Shown: positions 1-9,407, counted from the stretch's first letter. The stretch: 64,000 bases of DNA from Gemmatimonas phototrophica (GCA_945861755.1 CAMAVQ010000001.1:1-64000); one strand, 5' to 3'. Notes: a model not told the origin generated them from the sequence alone. Numbers and translations: made by a program.

Positions 1-44
1 GAAATAATTCGCGGTTCGCTTCTGCGTTGCGTTAGGCGCGGAAA

Positions 45-82
45 CAAAAAACGCAACCCCCGGCGAGCATCGAGGGTTGCGT
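45..82 (-). terminator. Rho-independent terminator of the initiator tRNA gene
   Basis: A perfect 9-bp stem (ACGCAACCC at 51-59 with GGGTTGCGT at 74-82) is followed on the minus strand by a run of six T (45-50). It starts 8 bases downstream of the tRNA 3' end, so it most likely ends that transcript. Confidence 0.85.
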
Positions 83-89
83 CTGAATT

Positions 90-166
<77 letters not shown>

Positions 167-179
167 TCTTGTGGAGGAT

Positions 180-208
180 AATATATGCCACCACCGGGTC
201 CGGCGCAA
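180..208 (-). promoter_or_regulatory. Sigma-70-type promoter of the initiator tRNA
   Basis: On the minus strand TTGCGC (203-208) is separated by 17 bases from TATATT (180-185), which lies 14 bases before the mature tRNA 5' end. The -10 box TATATT recurs at other promoters in this window (7375 and 30534). Confidence 0.65.
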
Positions 209-213
209 GGGCT

Positions 214-1533
214 TCAGCGCAGATCGGTTGGCGGGGAAGCCTCGGACAGGGGCAGACGGCGGATCCGGACCTTGGCTAGGCGCTGGCCCTCTACCTGGAG
301 GATTTCGATCTGCAGGCGGTCCACGGTGAAATGCTGGCCCTGGTCGGGAACCTGGCCGAGGTGATCATAGATGAAACCGCCAAGGGTCTCGAAGCCCTCG
401 TTGGGCAGGTCGGTCTCCAGCAGTTCGTTCAGGTCGTCGATGTGGATGCGCGGGTTGACGATCAGCACCTGCCCGGGCTCGGCCCAATGGAACAGCGCCT
501 CCTCGTCGTCGTATTCGTCCTGCAGCTCCCCGACAATCTCCTCGACCAGATCCTCGGTGGTCACCAGGCCAGCGGTGCCGCCGTACTCGTCGACCACCAG
601 GGCCAGACGGGTGCGGCTGACCCGCATCTCGTGTAACAGGTCGTCGATCTTTTTGGTCTCGGGGACGTAGAAACCTTCGTGGAGAAAGGGCGGATCGGGC
701 TGCCCAATAAAAACCTGCAAGGGCGTATTGAGATCCAGGTCTGGACGGCCCAGCAGTTTCAGCAAGTCTTTGGCGTAGACAATGCCCAGGATCCGGTCGA
801 GGGTCTCCTCGTAGACCGGCACCCGCGAGTGGCGGGTGTCCTCAATAACGTGCAGTAGTTCGGCCAAGGTGGCGGTCTGCTCCACGGCGGCGATATCGAC
901 TCTAGGCACCATCACCTCTCGGACGATCGTCTCGTGGAAGCCGAAGACTCCCTGGATCATGTCGCGCTCGCCCTCTTCCAGCACCCCGGTCTCGCTCTCG
1001 GCTTCGACCAGGTTGCGCAGTTCCTCCTCCTTCTCCGCCTTCAGTTCCTCCGACAGGATATGGGTGCCGGCGTCCAGTCGTTCGACCAGCAGCACCAGGG
1101 GCCAGAGGGCCAGGCGCAGGGGGATGAAGGCCAGCGCCAGTCCTGGGATTCTGGGTTGCGCGCCTTCTTCTTCGAAACGGATGCGGCGGGGCAGGGCGCT
1201 GACCAGTGTCAGCAGCACGGCCAGCAGCAGCGCGGCCACCGTCGCCCAGCCCGAACCCCCCAGCATAGGGGCGCAGAACTGGCCGGCCCAGCCCAGGCCC
1301 AGGGCCAGAAAGATGGTAGCGAAGGCCTGGCCCAGGCGGGCCAGCAGGAAGAGGCGGTGGCGGGGCTCGTAGATGCGCAGCATCAGTCCTGCGCGTCGCA
1401 CCTGGTTCTCCTGCATCTTTTCCAGCGCCGAGCGGGAGAGCACCGCAAAGGTGGCCTCGTAGCTGGACAAGAGCAGCAGGGCGATCAGGGCCAGGGCGGC
1501 GGTGACCAGCGATACCAGTAAGGGAGGTTCCAA
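214..1533 (-). CDS. CNNM/CBS-domain transporter, hemolysin C / CorC family
   Basis: This 439-residue integral membrane protein has the standard order of the family: an N-terminal DUF21/CNNM membrane domain (residues ~1-180, several hydrophobic helices), two CBS domains after the EEGERDMIQGVFGF linker with the MVPRVDI motif, and a C-terminal CorC_HlyC transporter-associated domain. Family members are implicated in Mg2+/Co2+ export or membrane integrity; the ion cannot be read here. The open frame runs back to 1665 inside ybeY without any ATG near the membrane domain. I chose the TTG at 1533 because an AGAGGA site lies 11 bases upstream. It is the last gene of the aspS operon and overlaps nothing with this start. 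The phoH-ybeY-corC-type neighbourhood is widely conserved. Confidence 0.85.
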   Translation of the reverse strand: MEPPLLVSLVTAALALIALLLLSSYEATFAVLSRSALEKMQENQVRRAGLMLRIYEPRHRLFLLARLGQAFATIFLALGLGWAGQFCAPMLGGSGWATVAALLLAVLLTLVSALPRRIRFEEEGAQPRIPGLALAFIPLRLALWPLVLLVERLDAGTHILSEELKAEKEEELRNLVEAESETGVLEEGERDMIQGVFGFHETIVREVMVPRVDIAAVEQTATLAELLHVIEDTRHSRVPVYEETLDRILGIVYAKDLLKLLGRPDLDLNTPLQVFIGQPDPPFLHEGFYVPETKKIDDLLHEMRVSRTRLALVVDEYGGTAGLVTTEDLVEEIVGELQDEYDDEEALFHWAEPGQVLIVNPRIHIDDLNELLETDLPNEGFETLGGFIYDHLGQVPDQGQHFTVDRLQIEILQVEGQRLAKVRIRRLPLSEASPPTDLR

Positions 1534-1540
1534 GCTGGGA

Positions 1541-2059
1541 CTATTCCTCTGCGGAAAAACTGCTGGCCAGAGCAGTAGCGGTGAGGGTGGCGGGGAGCAG
1601 GCCGGCTTCCAAAAGCAGGCGTTCGGTCTCCCCTTCCATAAAACGCAGACCGTCCTCGTCGGCATGGTCGTGGCCGGCCAAGTGCAGCAGGCCGTGGACC
1701 AACAGTCGGGCTAGTTCGGTCAGCAGGGGCACCTGCTGTTCTTTGGCCTGGGCCTGGGCACGAGCCAGAGAAATGTAGATCTCCCCCCATATCGGCGCGG
1801 CGCCACCCAGCTGGGCCTCGGGGCCGGGGTCGAGGTTGAAGGAGAGCACGTCCGTGCTGCGGTCCTTGCCCAGGTACGCGGCGTTGAGGCGGCGCAGTTG
1901 CCGGTCGCCGGCAAGCACCAGCTGGACTGGTCCTCCCAGCGGGTGAGCAGCGATGGCAGCCCGTCCCACCCGCGCCAGGCGGCGGTGCTGGGTGGTCGGC
2001 AACTCAGGTGTTCCTGGGCTGCAGAGGATGGCCAAGGTCTTTGCGGGCTTTTTTTTCAT
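1541..2059 (-). CDS. ybeY: Endoribonuclease YbeY, rRNA maturation factor
   Basis: The 172-residue protein carries the diagnostic zinc-binding motif HGLLHLAGHDH (H-x3-H-x5-H) near residue 125, preceded by the family block RSTDVLSF. YbeY is a single-strand-specific RNase for 16S rRNA 3' processing and 70S quality control. The start lies 56 bases inside the 3' end of pgpH, so translation is probably coupled. A later internal start is possible because the ribosome binding site at 2059 is weak. Its position between phoH/pgpH and a CNNM protein matches the common ybeZ-ybeY-corC arrangement. Confidence 0.93.
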   Translation of the reverse strand: MKKKPAKTLAILCSPGTPELPTTQHRRLARVGRAAIAAHPLGGPVQLVLAGDRQLRRLNAAYLGKDRSTDVLSFNLDPGPEAQLGGAAPIWGEIYISLARAQAQAKEQQVPLLTELARLLVHGLLHLAGHDHADEDGLRFMEGETERLLLEAGLLPATLTATALASSFSAEE

Positions 2060-4277
2060 TTTGCTGCCAGGGATAGTCGACCCGGCTGTGCAGGGTGCCC
2101 ATCAACACCGGGATGAAACTCTCTTCGATCTTGTGCAGGTCCCTCATCGTCAGGCTGCACTCGTCCAATTCTCCGGCGCTGTATTTCTGCTGGACAATGC
2201 TGCGCACTAGCTGGCGGGCCCGGTTGGGGGTGCGTTCGACCAAGGTGCGGGCTGCCGACTCCACCGAGTCGGCAAGCATCAGCACGCCGGCCTCCCGAGT
2301 CTGCGGCTTGGGGCCGTCGTAGCGGAAATCGTCGCGGCGGATCTTCTCCACTCCCATCTCGACGGCCCGGTTGTAGAAATATTCGATGACGGTGGTGCCG
2401 TGATGCTGGGGGATGAGGTCGGCGATGGACTTGGGCAGCCCGTGTTCCTCGGCCAGTTCCAGCCCGTCTTTGACGTGGGCGGTGATGATCAGCATGCTCA
2501 TGGTGGGGGTCAGGTGGTCGTGGGGATTGCGCCCCCCCTGGAGGCCCTGATTTTCGGTGAAATACTCGGGCTTCATCATCTTGCCGATGTCGTGGTAGTA
2601 GCAGCCCACCCGGGCCAGCAGCGGATTGGCGCCGATGGCCTCGGCCGCCGCCTCGGAGAGATTGGCCATGATCAGACTGTGGGTGTAGGTCCCCGGTGCC
2701 CGGATGGCCAGTTCGCGCAGCAGCGGGCGGTTGAGATCGGACAGTTCCAGCAGGGTAATGTCGGTGGTGATGTGGAAGAGACTCTCGAAGATGGGCAGCA
2801 GCCCGGTGGTGAGGATGGGGGCGGCCACCCCGGAGAAGATGCCAGGCAACAGGTGCTGGTACACCTCGTCGAGGGCGACAAAGCGCGACAGGTCAGTGGC
2901 GGCGATGAGCAGGGCGTAGGACAGGGGCAACAAGATCATGGCGCGGTAGAATTGGTTGCGGTGGCGCACGTGGCGCACGGTATAGACGGCCACCGCCGAG
3001 GTCAGCCCGCAGACCAGGGAGACCGAGAAGTCGCCGAAGATGTTGCCCACAAAGAGGGCCAGCAGGGCCGAGAGCACCAGCCCCACCTGGGGGCTGAGCA
3101 GGATGGTGATCAGCATTGCGGCTAGCGGGGTGGGCACCAGATAGGTGTGGATCTCGTTGGCCTTGATGTAGGAGGCCACGGCCACGGTGGCGCCGCCGAT
3201 GAGGGCCAGCAGCAGCAGGTGCCCTGGTTTCTGGTAGATTTCGATCTCGAGGATGGAGAGATAGTAGCCAAAGATCAGCACCAGAAAGGCGGAGATCACC
3301 ACCGCGGCGGCCAGTTGCAGCAGCCGGGTGGCCGGGTCGGCCAGTTCTTGCTCGGCCAGCTTTTCGGCCAGGGCGTTGAGGGCCTCGACGTGGTCCTGCT
3401 CGACCTTGGCATTTTTGTCGATGATCATTTCGTTTTGCAGGTAGGGCCGCTGAATGCGGGCCACACTGCGCCTGGCCTCGGCCCGCATCCGGCGGGTCTC
3501 GCCGGCATCTAGGGTCAGGTTGGGCTCGATGAAAAAACGGAGTAACTCGTGGACCGCCGTCAGCGCCTCTGGAGGGGCAGGCATGCCGGCGCCTTCGATC
3601 AGGGGGATCAGGTCGCCCTTCTCGAGGGCCTCCTGGCTGTAGATGGCATCGATGGCCAGCTCGCGTTCGCCCACCCGCACTTGAGAGTTGAAACTGTTGA
3701 GGATTTCCGATTTGGAGGAGACGATACCGGGGGTGTAGAGCTCGTTCAGCAGGCGTCGGCAGGAGGACTGGAACTGTTCCAGTTGGGCTGGGGTGGCATC
3801 GGCGAAGAACTTGGCCAGGGTCCGCTCCGATGCGGTCGAGAGTGCGCCGAGCAGCTGGGGCAGCTCCCGCTGCAGCCGCCGCTGCCTGGCCGCCTCGGGC
3901 ATCTGCAGTCTCAGATCGGCGATCAGTACGGCGAGGCAGGAGTCCAAGCGGGCCAATTGCTGTTCCTGCACCTGGGGCGCCTGGCGCAAGACCGTGGGCA
4001 CGGCTCTTTCGGCCTCCTGGCGTTCTTTTTCGAGGCGTTCCTCACTTTTGCGGACGTAGAACAGGAAGGGGGAATTGATGCGTTCGGGAGCGACGCTGCC
4101 CACCCGCAGCCGGCTGATATTGTAAGGCCGCTGGGCCGGCGAGAGGTAGGCCAGCAGGCCGATGACCGCACCGGCCAAGAGCAGCCGGTAGATCCGCAAG
4201 CTCTGGGGGTTCCAGAGGGGCTTGTGGCGGCGGGCCCAAAGGCGGGGCCACCAGCGTCTGATCAGCTCTAGGTCCAT
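2004..4277 (-). CDS. pgpH: 7TM-HD phosphohydrolase, PgpH-type (c-di-AMP phosphodiesterase family)
   Basis: At 757 residues it has the full family layout: a short cytoplasmic N-terminus, one membrane helix (~residues 28-45), a large extracytoplasmic 7TMR-HDED domain (~50-320), about seven membrane helices (~325-490) and a C-terminal HD domain. HD residues are visible in THSLIMANLSEAA, CYYHDIGKM, HDHLTP and IPQHHGTT. In Listeria and other Firmicutes, PgpH hydrolyses cyclic di-AMP; activity in this lineage is inferred only. The gene lies 16 bases after phoH and overlaps ybeY, consistent with one operon from aspS to the CNNM gene. Confidence 0.9.
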   Translation of the reverse strand: MDLELIRRWWPRLWARRHKPLWNPQSLRIYRLLLAGAVIGLLAYLSPAQRPYNISRLRVGSVAPERINSPFLFYVRKSEERLEKERQEAERAVPTVLRQAPQVQEQQLARLDSCLAVLIADLRLQMPEAARQRRLQRELPQLLGALSTASERTLAKFFADATPAQLEQFQSSCRRLLNELYTPGIVSSKSEILNSFNSQVRVGERELAIDAIYSQEALEKGDLIPLIEGAGMPAPPEALTAVHELLRFFIEPNLTLDAGETRRMRAEARRSVARIQRPYLQNEMIIDKNAKVEQDHVEALNALAEKLAEQELADPATRLLQLAAAVVISAFLVLIFGYYLSILEIEIYQKPGHLLLLALIGGATVAVASYIKANEIHTYLVPTPLAAMLITILLSPQVGLVLSALLALFVGNIFGDFSVSLVCGLTSAVAVYTVRHVRHRNQFYRAMILLPLSYALLIAATDLSRFVALDEVYQHLLPGIFSGVAAPILTTGLLPIFESLFHITTDITLLELSDLNRPLLRELAIRAPGTYTHSLIMANLSEAAAEAIGANPLLARVGCYYHDIGKMMKPEYFTENQGLQGGRNPHDHLTPTMSMLIITAHVKDGLELAEEHGLPKSIADLIPQHHGTTVIEYFYNRAVEMGVEKIRRDDFRYDGPKPQTREAGVLMLADSVESAARTLVERTPNRARQLVRSIVQQKYSAGELDECSLTMRDLHKIEESFIPVLMGTLHSRVDYPWQQNEKKARKDLGHPLQPRNT

Positions 4278-4293
4278 TGCCGGGCCGGGAGGG

Positions 4294-5388
4294 TCAGCGT
4301 CCCTGGCGGGCGGGGCCGGGATCTCCCGCCTGCTCGTGGCGCTCGTAGGCCTTGATGATCTCCTGCACCAGGGGATTGCGGATCACATCCTGATCGGTCA
4401 GGTAGCAGAAGGCCAGTCCGGGGATGCTGGTGAGGATCTTCTGGATCTCGACCAGGCCCGAGGGTTGCTCGCGGGGCAGGTCGCTCTGGGTGATATCCCC
4501 GGTGATGGTGGCTTTGGACCCACTGCCCAGCCGGGTGAGGAACATCTTCATCTGCTGGGGGGTGGTATTCTGTGCTTCGTCCAAAATGATGAAGGCCTCG
4601 TTGAGGGTGCGGCCCCGCATATAGGCCAGGGGCACCACCTCAATGATCTTCATGTCCTGGTAGCGTTTCAGGCGTTCGGGCTCCAGCAGGTCGTGCAGCG
4701 CGTCGTACAAGGGGCGCAGATAGGGGTCTACCTTATCCTCAAGGGCGCCCGGCAGAAAGCCCAGGTTCTCGCCGGCCTCCACGGCCGGCCGGGCCAGGAC
4801 GATGCGGGAGACCTGCTTCTGGCGCAGGGCCGCGACGGCCGCCGCCACCGCCAAATAGGTCTTACCAGTGCCAGCCGGGCCGATGGCGAAGACGATGTCA
4901 TACGCCTCGATGGCTTTCAGATATTGGGCCTGGCCGTTGCTGCGGGCCCGCACCGCCGCCTTGTAGGTGCGCATGGCACCTTCGCTCTCGCCGGCGGGGG
5001 CGGGATCACTTTGCTGCAGTTCGCGGGCGATGAGGGCGCGGATTTCCTCGCCGGAAAGGCGGGGGGTCTGGCGCAGACGGGCGATGAGATGGGTCAGCAG
5101 CTCGCGGGCCTGGCTCACCCCTGTAGCAGGTCCGTCGAGCAGTAGCTTCTCGCCGCGTACGACCAGATTGATGCCGTAGTTTTCCCCAATCAGATCCAGG
5201 TGCCGGTCGTTGTGGCCCAGGAGGCTCAGGGAATCGACTTCAGCGATGGAGATACTGGTCTTGTGGGCAGTTGTTGAGGAATCGAGACGCAGGGCGAACG
5301 ACTCCTGGAGAGGGTGGAACGCGGGCGCAGAAAACCGCCGCGTCGTGGGGAAAGATAGGCAAAACAGCCCGGAAAGCAAGGCGGGCAA
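4294..5388 (-). CDS. phoH: PhoH-like ATPase (YbeZ)
   Basis: A P-loop ATPase with Walker A GPAGTGKTYLA and Walker B FIILDEAQNTT. The TYKAAVRARSNGQ linker and the C-terminal half match PhoH/YbeZ, a protein that works with YbeY in RNA metabolism. At 364 residues it is slightly long. The first ~30 residues look unlike the family, and the true start may be a CTG near residue 33 that follows AGGAG with about 9 bases of spacing. The TTG at 5388 is the outermost possible start. It begins within a few bases of the aspS stop. Confidence 0.9.
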   Translation of the reverse strand: MPALLSGLFCLSFPTTRRFSAPAFHPLQESFALRLDSSTTAHKTSISIAEVDSLSLLGHNDRHLDLIGENYGINLVVRGEKLLLDGPATGVSQARELLTHLIARLRQTPRLSGEEIRALIARELQQSDPAPAGESEGAMRTYKAAVRARSNGQAQYLKAIEAYDIVFAIGPAGTGKTYLAVAAAVAALRQKQVSRIVLARPAVEAGENLGFLPGALEDKVDPYLRPLYDALHDLLEPERLKRYQDMKIIEVVPLAYMRGRTLNEAFIILDEAQNTTPQQMKMFLTRLGSGSKATITGDITQSDLPREQPSGLVEIQKILTSIPGLAFCYLTDQDVIRNPLVQEIIKAYERHEQAGDPGPARQGR

Positions 5389-5391
5389 AGC

Positions 5392-7179
5392 TCAGGGGCG
5401 CAACTGGATGCCCAATTCCCTCAGCTGTGCCGGATCGACCTGGCCGGGCGCGTTTTCCATCAGGCCCACGGCCTTGTTGGTCTTGGGAAAGGCGATGACC
5501 TCGCGCAGCGAATCCACCCCCGCCAAGAGGGCGATGACCCGGTCAAAACCGAAGGCGATACCCCCATGGGGCGGGGCCCCATATTCGAGGGCTTCGAGCA
5601 GGAAGCCGAATTTCTCGGCCGCTTCTTCCTGGGAGATGGACAAGAGCTCGAAAAGCCGGCTCTGCAGCGGGCGCTGGAAGATACGGATGCTGCCCCCGGC
5701 GATCTCGTTGCCGTTGAGCACCAAGTCGTAGGCCCGGGCCCGGGCTGCCAAAGGTTGGGTATCCAGCAGCGGGACATCGGCTTCCAAGGGAGCGGTGAAG
5801 GGGTGGTGCATGGCCACGTAGCGGTTGGCCTCCGCGTCGTGTTCCAGCAGGGGGAATTCGGTCACCCACAGTGGCCGCCAAACCCCGGCCGGCAAGAGCT
5901 TGAGGCGCCGGGCCAGTTCCAGGCGCAGGGCGCCCAGGGTCCTGGCGACCATCGCCGGCTGGTCGGCGACCAGCAGCAACAGGTCGCCCGGTTCCGAGGC
6001 CAAGGCCTCGGTGAGCAGGGCCTGGGCTGGGGCTGGGAAGAACTTGGCGATGGAGGACTCCAGGCCCTGGGGGGTGTGTTTGATCCAGCTCAGGCCCTTG
6101 GCCCCCAGCTGCTGGGCAAAGGCGATCAACTCGTCCAGCTGGCTGCGGGAGAAGGTGGCGCAGCCTTTGACATTGATGCCCTTGACCTGGCCGCCGGCGT
6201 CCAACACGCTGTGGAGCACCTTGAACTCCGATGCTTTGGCCGCAGCGGCGACATCTTTCAGCTCGAGCCCGAAGCGCAGGTCGGGTTTATCGGAGCCGAA
6301 GCGATCCATCACCTCCTGGTACGTAAGCTGCAGGAAGGGCCGGGGCAGCTCGACGTCGATCAGCTCTTTGAAGAGGGTGCCGATGAGTTCCTCGGCCGCG
6401 GTCATGATCTCCTTTTCGCTGATGAAGGACATCTCCATATCGATCTGGGTGAACTCGGGCTGGCGATCGGCGCGCAAATCCTCGTCGCGGAAGCACTTGA
6501 CGATCTGAAAGTAGCGGTCGTAACCGGCGACCATCAGGATTTGCTTGTAGATCTGGGGCGACTGGGGCAGGGCGAAAAACTTACCAGGGTGCACCCGGCT
6601 GGGGACCAGGTAGTCGCGGGCCCCCTCGGGGGTGCTGCGGATCAGGAAGGGGGTCTCCACTTCCATGAATCCTAGACCATCGAGGAGCCGGCGGGTGAGT
6701 TGGTAGGCCCGGTGGCGCAATAATAAATTTTGCTGCATGGAGGGCCGGCGCAGATCCAGGTAGCGGTAGCGCAGCCGCAATTCCTCGCCCAGTTCGGTGC
6801 TGTCGTCGATGGCAAAGGGCGGGGGCGGCGAGGTGTTGAGCACCCGGAGCGTATCGGAATTCACCTCGATGGCCCCGGTGGCCAGGCGGGCATTGAGCAT
6901 GCCTTCGGGCCGGGTTTGGACCAAGCCCTCGACGGCGATCACATATTCGCTGTGGAGGTCCTCGGCTTTCTGGTGCGCTGCGGGATTGTGTTGGGGGTTG
7001 AAGACCACTTGGGTGATGCCGTGGCGGTCGCGCAGATCCACAAAGATGACACCGCCGTGGTCGCGGCGTTTGGCCACCCATCCCATCAGGGTGACCCGCT
7101 GGCCGATATGCGGAGATCCCAGGGCGCCGCAGTGGTGGGTGCGTTGCCAGTCGCCCAGGGGTTCGATCGCGGTGGACAT
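5392..7179 (-). CDS. aspS: Aspartyl-tRNA synthetase
   Basis: The 595-residue protein is the expected size for the bacterial type. It has an N-terminal OB-fold anticodon-binding domain (GQRVTLMGWVAKRRDHGG), class II motif 2 (FRDEDLRADRQPEFTQ), a bacterial GAD insertion domain and motif 3 (GGIAFGFDRVIALL). I chose the ATG at 7179, preceded by GAGAGGA, rather than the longer frame to 7245, because that extension runs through the promoter. It is the first gene of the minus-strand operon. Whether it also charges tRNA-Asn cannot be told, as no gatCAB genes are in the window. Confidence 0.96.
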   Translation of the reverse strand: MSTAIEPLGDWQRTHHCGALGSPHIGQRVTLMGWVAKRRDHGGVIFVDLRDRHGITQVVFNPQHNPAAHQKAEDLHSEYVIAVEGLVQTRPEGMLNARLATGAIEVNSDTLRVLNTSPPPPFAIDDSTELGEELRLRYRYLDLRRPSMQQNLLLRHRAYQLTRRLLDGLGFMEVETPFLIRSTPEGARDYLVPSRVHPGKFFALPQSPQIYKQILMVAGYDRYFQIVKCFRDEDLRADRQPEFTQIDMEMSFISEKEIMTAAEELIGTLFKELIDVELPRPFLQLTYQEVMDRFGSDKPDLRFGLELKDVAAAAKASEFKVLHSVLDAGGQVKGINVKGCATFSRSQLDELIAFAQQLGAKGLSWIKHTPQGLESSIAKFFPAPAQALLTEALASEPGDLLLLVADQPAMVARTLGALRLELARRLKLLPAGVWRPLWVTEFPLLEHDAEANRYVAMHHPFTAPLEADVPLLDTQPLAARARAYDLVLNGNEIAGGSIRIFQRPLQSRLFELLSISQEEAAEKFGFLLEALEYGAPPHGGIAFGFDRVIALLAGVDSLREVIAFPKTNKAVGLMENAPGQVDPAQLRELGIQLRP

Positions 7180-7216
7180 GAGGTCCTCTCGAAGGTCTAT
7201 TTGACTGAAAAATCTA

Positions 7217-7245
7217 ATAATAGGCCACACTAGCTGGGCTGTCAA
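7217..7245 (-). promoter_or_regulatory. Sigma-70 promoter of the aspS-phoH-pgpH-ybeY operon
   Basis: On the minus strand a perfect TTGACA (7240-7245), a 17-base spacer and TATTAT (7217-7222) precede the aspS start by about 38 bases. Confidence 0.8.
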
Positions 7246-7350
7246 GGAAGGCGGAAAATGGTTTGGCCCTGCGCCAAATCGAGGGTATTGACGGATTGTT
7301 GCTGGGCCTGGGCTTGCACACCATGTGGCAGTTATTTCCTAATGGGCACT

Positions 7351-7380
7351 TTGACATCTCGGTTAGGCCGTAGATATATT
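7351..7380 (+). promoter_or_regulatory. Sigma-70 promoter of the cNMP-binding / cysM operon
   Basis: TTGACA (7351-7356), an 18-base spacer and TATATT (7375-7380, followed by GGG) lie about 43 bases before the TTG start at 7423. The box pair and spacing are the same as in the promoter at 30510-30539. It points away from the aspS promoter, so the 240-base gap is a divergent regulatory region. Confidence 0.75.
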
Positions 7381-7422
7381 GGGCTGAGTCTCAGGGCCTC
7401 AGGAACCGACTGGAGGTGATTC

Positions 7423-7953
7423 TTGGAGGACGATAGGGCCAAAGCACTGCTGCGGATTATCGAAAAGGTGCCCATCTTCAATAATATGGGGGCAGAGAAC
7501 GTCAAGACCGTACTCCAGTTGTGCGAGCGGCGCACGGTCCAGCCCTGGGACACCCTGTGCAAGGTCAGGGAACAGAGCAACGATATGGCGATCCTGCTCA
7601 GCGGCCTGTTGGGGGTGTTCAACGCGGAGAACCGCCAGCTTTCGACCATCCAGCCCGTGGCCCTGGTGGGCGAGGTGGGACTGATCACCGGCCAGCCCCG
7701 CACCGCGACGGTGCGGGCCATCCAGCAGTCCAGCATGCTGGTACTGGGCAAAACCGCTTTTGACCGGCTAATGCGCTCCAATGCGGCGATCTGCCTGTGT
7801 ATCTACCGCAATGTGGGCCGCACGATGATGGGGCGTTACGAGGAGACCGAGATCCAGGGCAAGGCCCTGGCTCAGGAACTGACAGCCAGCGACGAACAAC
7901 TGCACCAATTACACGAGGAGATCGAAGCCCTGCGCAGCGGTCAGGTAGAGTAG
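7423..7953 (+). CDS. Cyclic-nucleotide-binding domain protein without DNA-binding domain
   Basis: The 176-residue protein is one cNMP-binding beta-roll (residues ~15-130) with the phosphate-cassette-like segment VGEVGLITGQPRTATVRA; the family's usual glycine pattern and the Arg are present. A C-terminal helix (~140-175, rich in E, Q and L) looks coiled-coil-like. There is no helix-turn-helix, so it is not a full Crp/Fnr regulator. The TTG start is chosen because GGAGGTG precedes it by 6 bases. It lies 8 bases before cysM, so it may be a stand-alone sensor for that operon. Ligand unknown. Confidence 0.75.
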   Translation: MEDDRAKALLRIIEKVPIFNNMGAENVKTVLQLCERRTVQPWDTLCKVREQSNDMAILLSGLLGVFNAENRQLSTIQPVALVGEVGLITGQPRTATVRAIQQSSMLVLGKTAFDRLMRSNAAICLCIYRNVGRTMMGRYEETEIQGKALAQELTASDEQLHQLHEEIEALRSGQVE

Positions 7954-7961
7954 AGGTCGGC

Positions 7962-8924
7962 GTGGAGCCAGCGGCACCGCCCGGCAGACCCCCGGGCCAT
8001 TCAGTGGTGGACCAGATCGGCAACACCCCCCTGCTGCGTCTGCGCGACCCCTCCCTTCCGCCCCGGGTAGAAGTCTACGCCAAGTTGGAATTCTTCAACC
8101 CCGGCGGGTCGGTGAAGGACCGACCCGCCCGGCGCATGATCGAGGAAGGGGAGGGTGACGGCCAACTGCAGCCGGGCAAGATCATCCTCGATTCGACCTC
8201 CGGAAACACCGGCATCGCCTACGCCATGATCGGGGCGGCCAAAGGGTATCAGGTGATGCTGGCCATGCCGGGCAGCGTTACCCAGGAACGGCGGGCCATC
8301 CTGGCCGCCTATGGCGCTGAGGTGGTGTTCACTGATCCGGGTGAAGGTTCGGACGGGGCCATCCTCGAAGCCCGCCGGATCTACGAGGCCGCACCGGAGC
8401 GCTACTTTAAGCCCGACCAGTACAACAATCCCGCCAACTGGCAGGCCCACCGCGATACCACCGCCCCGGAGATCTGGGCCCAGACCCAGGGGCGGGTCAC
8501 CCATTTCGTGGCTACCATGGGGACCAGCGGCACGGTGATGGGAACCGGGCGGGGGTTGAAGGCGTTGAACCCGCGCGTCCAGGTCATCGGGGCTGAGCCG
8601 GCCGAGCCCTTCCACGGCATCGAGGGACTCAAACACATGGGCAGTTCCATTGTGCCGGGGATCTATGAAGAATCCTTCCTGGACCGCAAGATTCTGCTGG
8701 AAACCGATACCGCCTACGACACCACCCTCAAACTGGCCAGGGAGTTGGGGGTGTTGGTGGGGCAGTCCTCGGGGGCTGCCTGCTGGGCTGCCCTGCAGGT
8801 GGCCAGGGAACTGGCGGAGGGGGTGGTAGTGACCGTGTTCTGCGACGGGGGCGACAAGTACATGAGCACGCCGATGTGGCGCCAGGCCCTCAAAGGGGCA
8901 GTGAGTGTGGCGACCCAAGACTGA
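7962..8924 (+). CDS. cysM: Cysteine synthase, CysM-like (probable O-phosphoserine / CysO-thiocarboxylate dependent)
   Basis: A 320-residue fold-type II PLP enzyme. The PLP lysine is K52 in NPGGSVKDR, the substrate loop is STSGNTG, and the phosphate loop is GTSGTVMGTGR. The GTGRGL...EGLKHM region resembles mycobacterial CysM, which uses O-phosphoserine and sulfide carried on CysO, more than CysK. A JAMM protease gene follows 9 bases later and a CysO-like gene lies 2.4 kb downstream, which supports that reading. The GTG at 7962 follows AGAGG by 5 bases; the frame further upstream overlaps the preceding gene. Confidence 0.82.
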   Translation: MEPAAPPGRPPGHSVVDQIGNTPLLRLRDPSLPPRVEVYAKLEFFNPGGSVKDRPARRMIEEGEGDGQLQPGKIILDSTSGNTGIAYAMIGAAKGYQVMLAMPGSVTQERRAILAAYGAEVVFTDPGEGSDGAILEARRIYEAAPERYFKPDQYNNPANWQAHRDTTAPEIWAQTQGRVTHFVATMGTSGTVMGTGRGLKALNPRVQVIGAEPAEPFHGIEGLKHMGSSIVPGIYEESFLDRKILLETDTAYDTTLKLARELGVLVGQSSGAACWAALQVARELAEGVVVTVFCDGGDKYMSTPMWRQALKGAVSVATQD

Positions 8925-8933
8925 GGAGAGGGC

Positions 8934-9407
8934 ATGCTGAAATTGAAGAGGAAAGATCTGGAGCGGCTGTACGGCCAAGCCCTGGCCGAGTACCCGGCGG
9001 AGTGCTGCGGAATCCTGAGCCTTGGCAGGGGCGAAGAATACGCACAGGTCCATCTCTGCCAGAACATCCAGGACCGGCTTCACGACGAAAATCCCGTTGA
9101 CTACCCGCGCACCTCGCGCACCGCCTACTTCATCGACCCTAGGGAACTGAGCCGGCTCATCGCCGGCGCCGAGCAATCGGGTGGGCAAATCTCGGGTTTC
9201 TACCACTCCCACATCGATTGCCCGGCGTACTTCTCCGCAGAGGACAAAAAGCGGGCCATGACCATGATGGGGGACGAGCCCGATTTCCCCGACGCCGCCT
9301 ACCTGGTCCTGTCGGTGGATCAGGGAAAGGTGCAGGCGTCCAAGTGCTTCGCCTGGGACGAGGGTGTGCGCGATTTCGCCGAGGTGGAGCTGGTGGTGGT
9401 GGACTAA
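8934..9407 (+). CDS. mec: Mec-like JAMM/MPN+ zinc metalloprotease
   Basis: The 157-residue protein is a single MPN domain with a complete JAMM signature: E in PAECCGIL, then HSH with S and D in the pattern H-x-H-x7-S-x2-D (HSHIDCPAYFSAED). In Mycobacterium, Mec cuts the CysO-cysteine adduct to free cysteine; in other bacteria related proteases trim extra residues from sulfur carriers to expose Gly-Gly. Both jobs are possible here, because the CysO-like protein in this locus ends in one residue beyond Gly-Gly. RBS GAGGAGAGGGC precedes the ATG. Confidence 0.85.
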   Translation: MLKLKRKDLERLYGQALAEYPAECCGILSLGRGEEYAQVHLCQNIQDRLHDENPVDYPRTSRTAYFIDPRELSRLIAGAEQSGGQISGFYHSHIDCPAYFSAEDKKRAMTMMGDEPDFPDAAYLVLSVDQGKVQASKCFAWDEGVRDFAEVELVVVD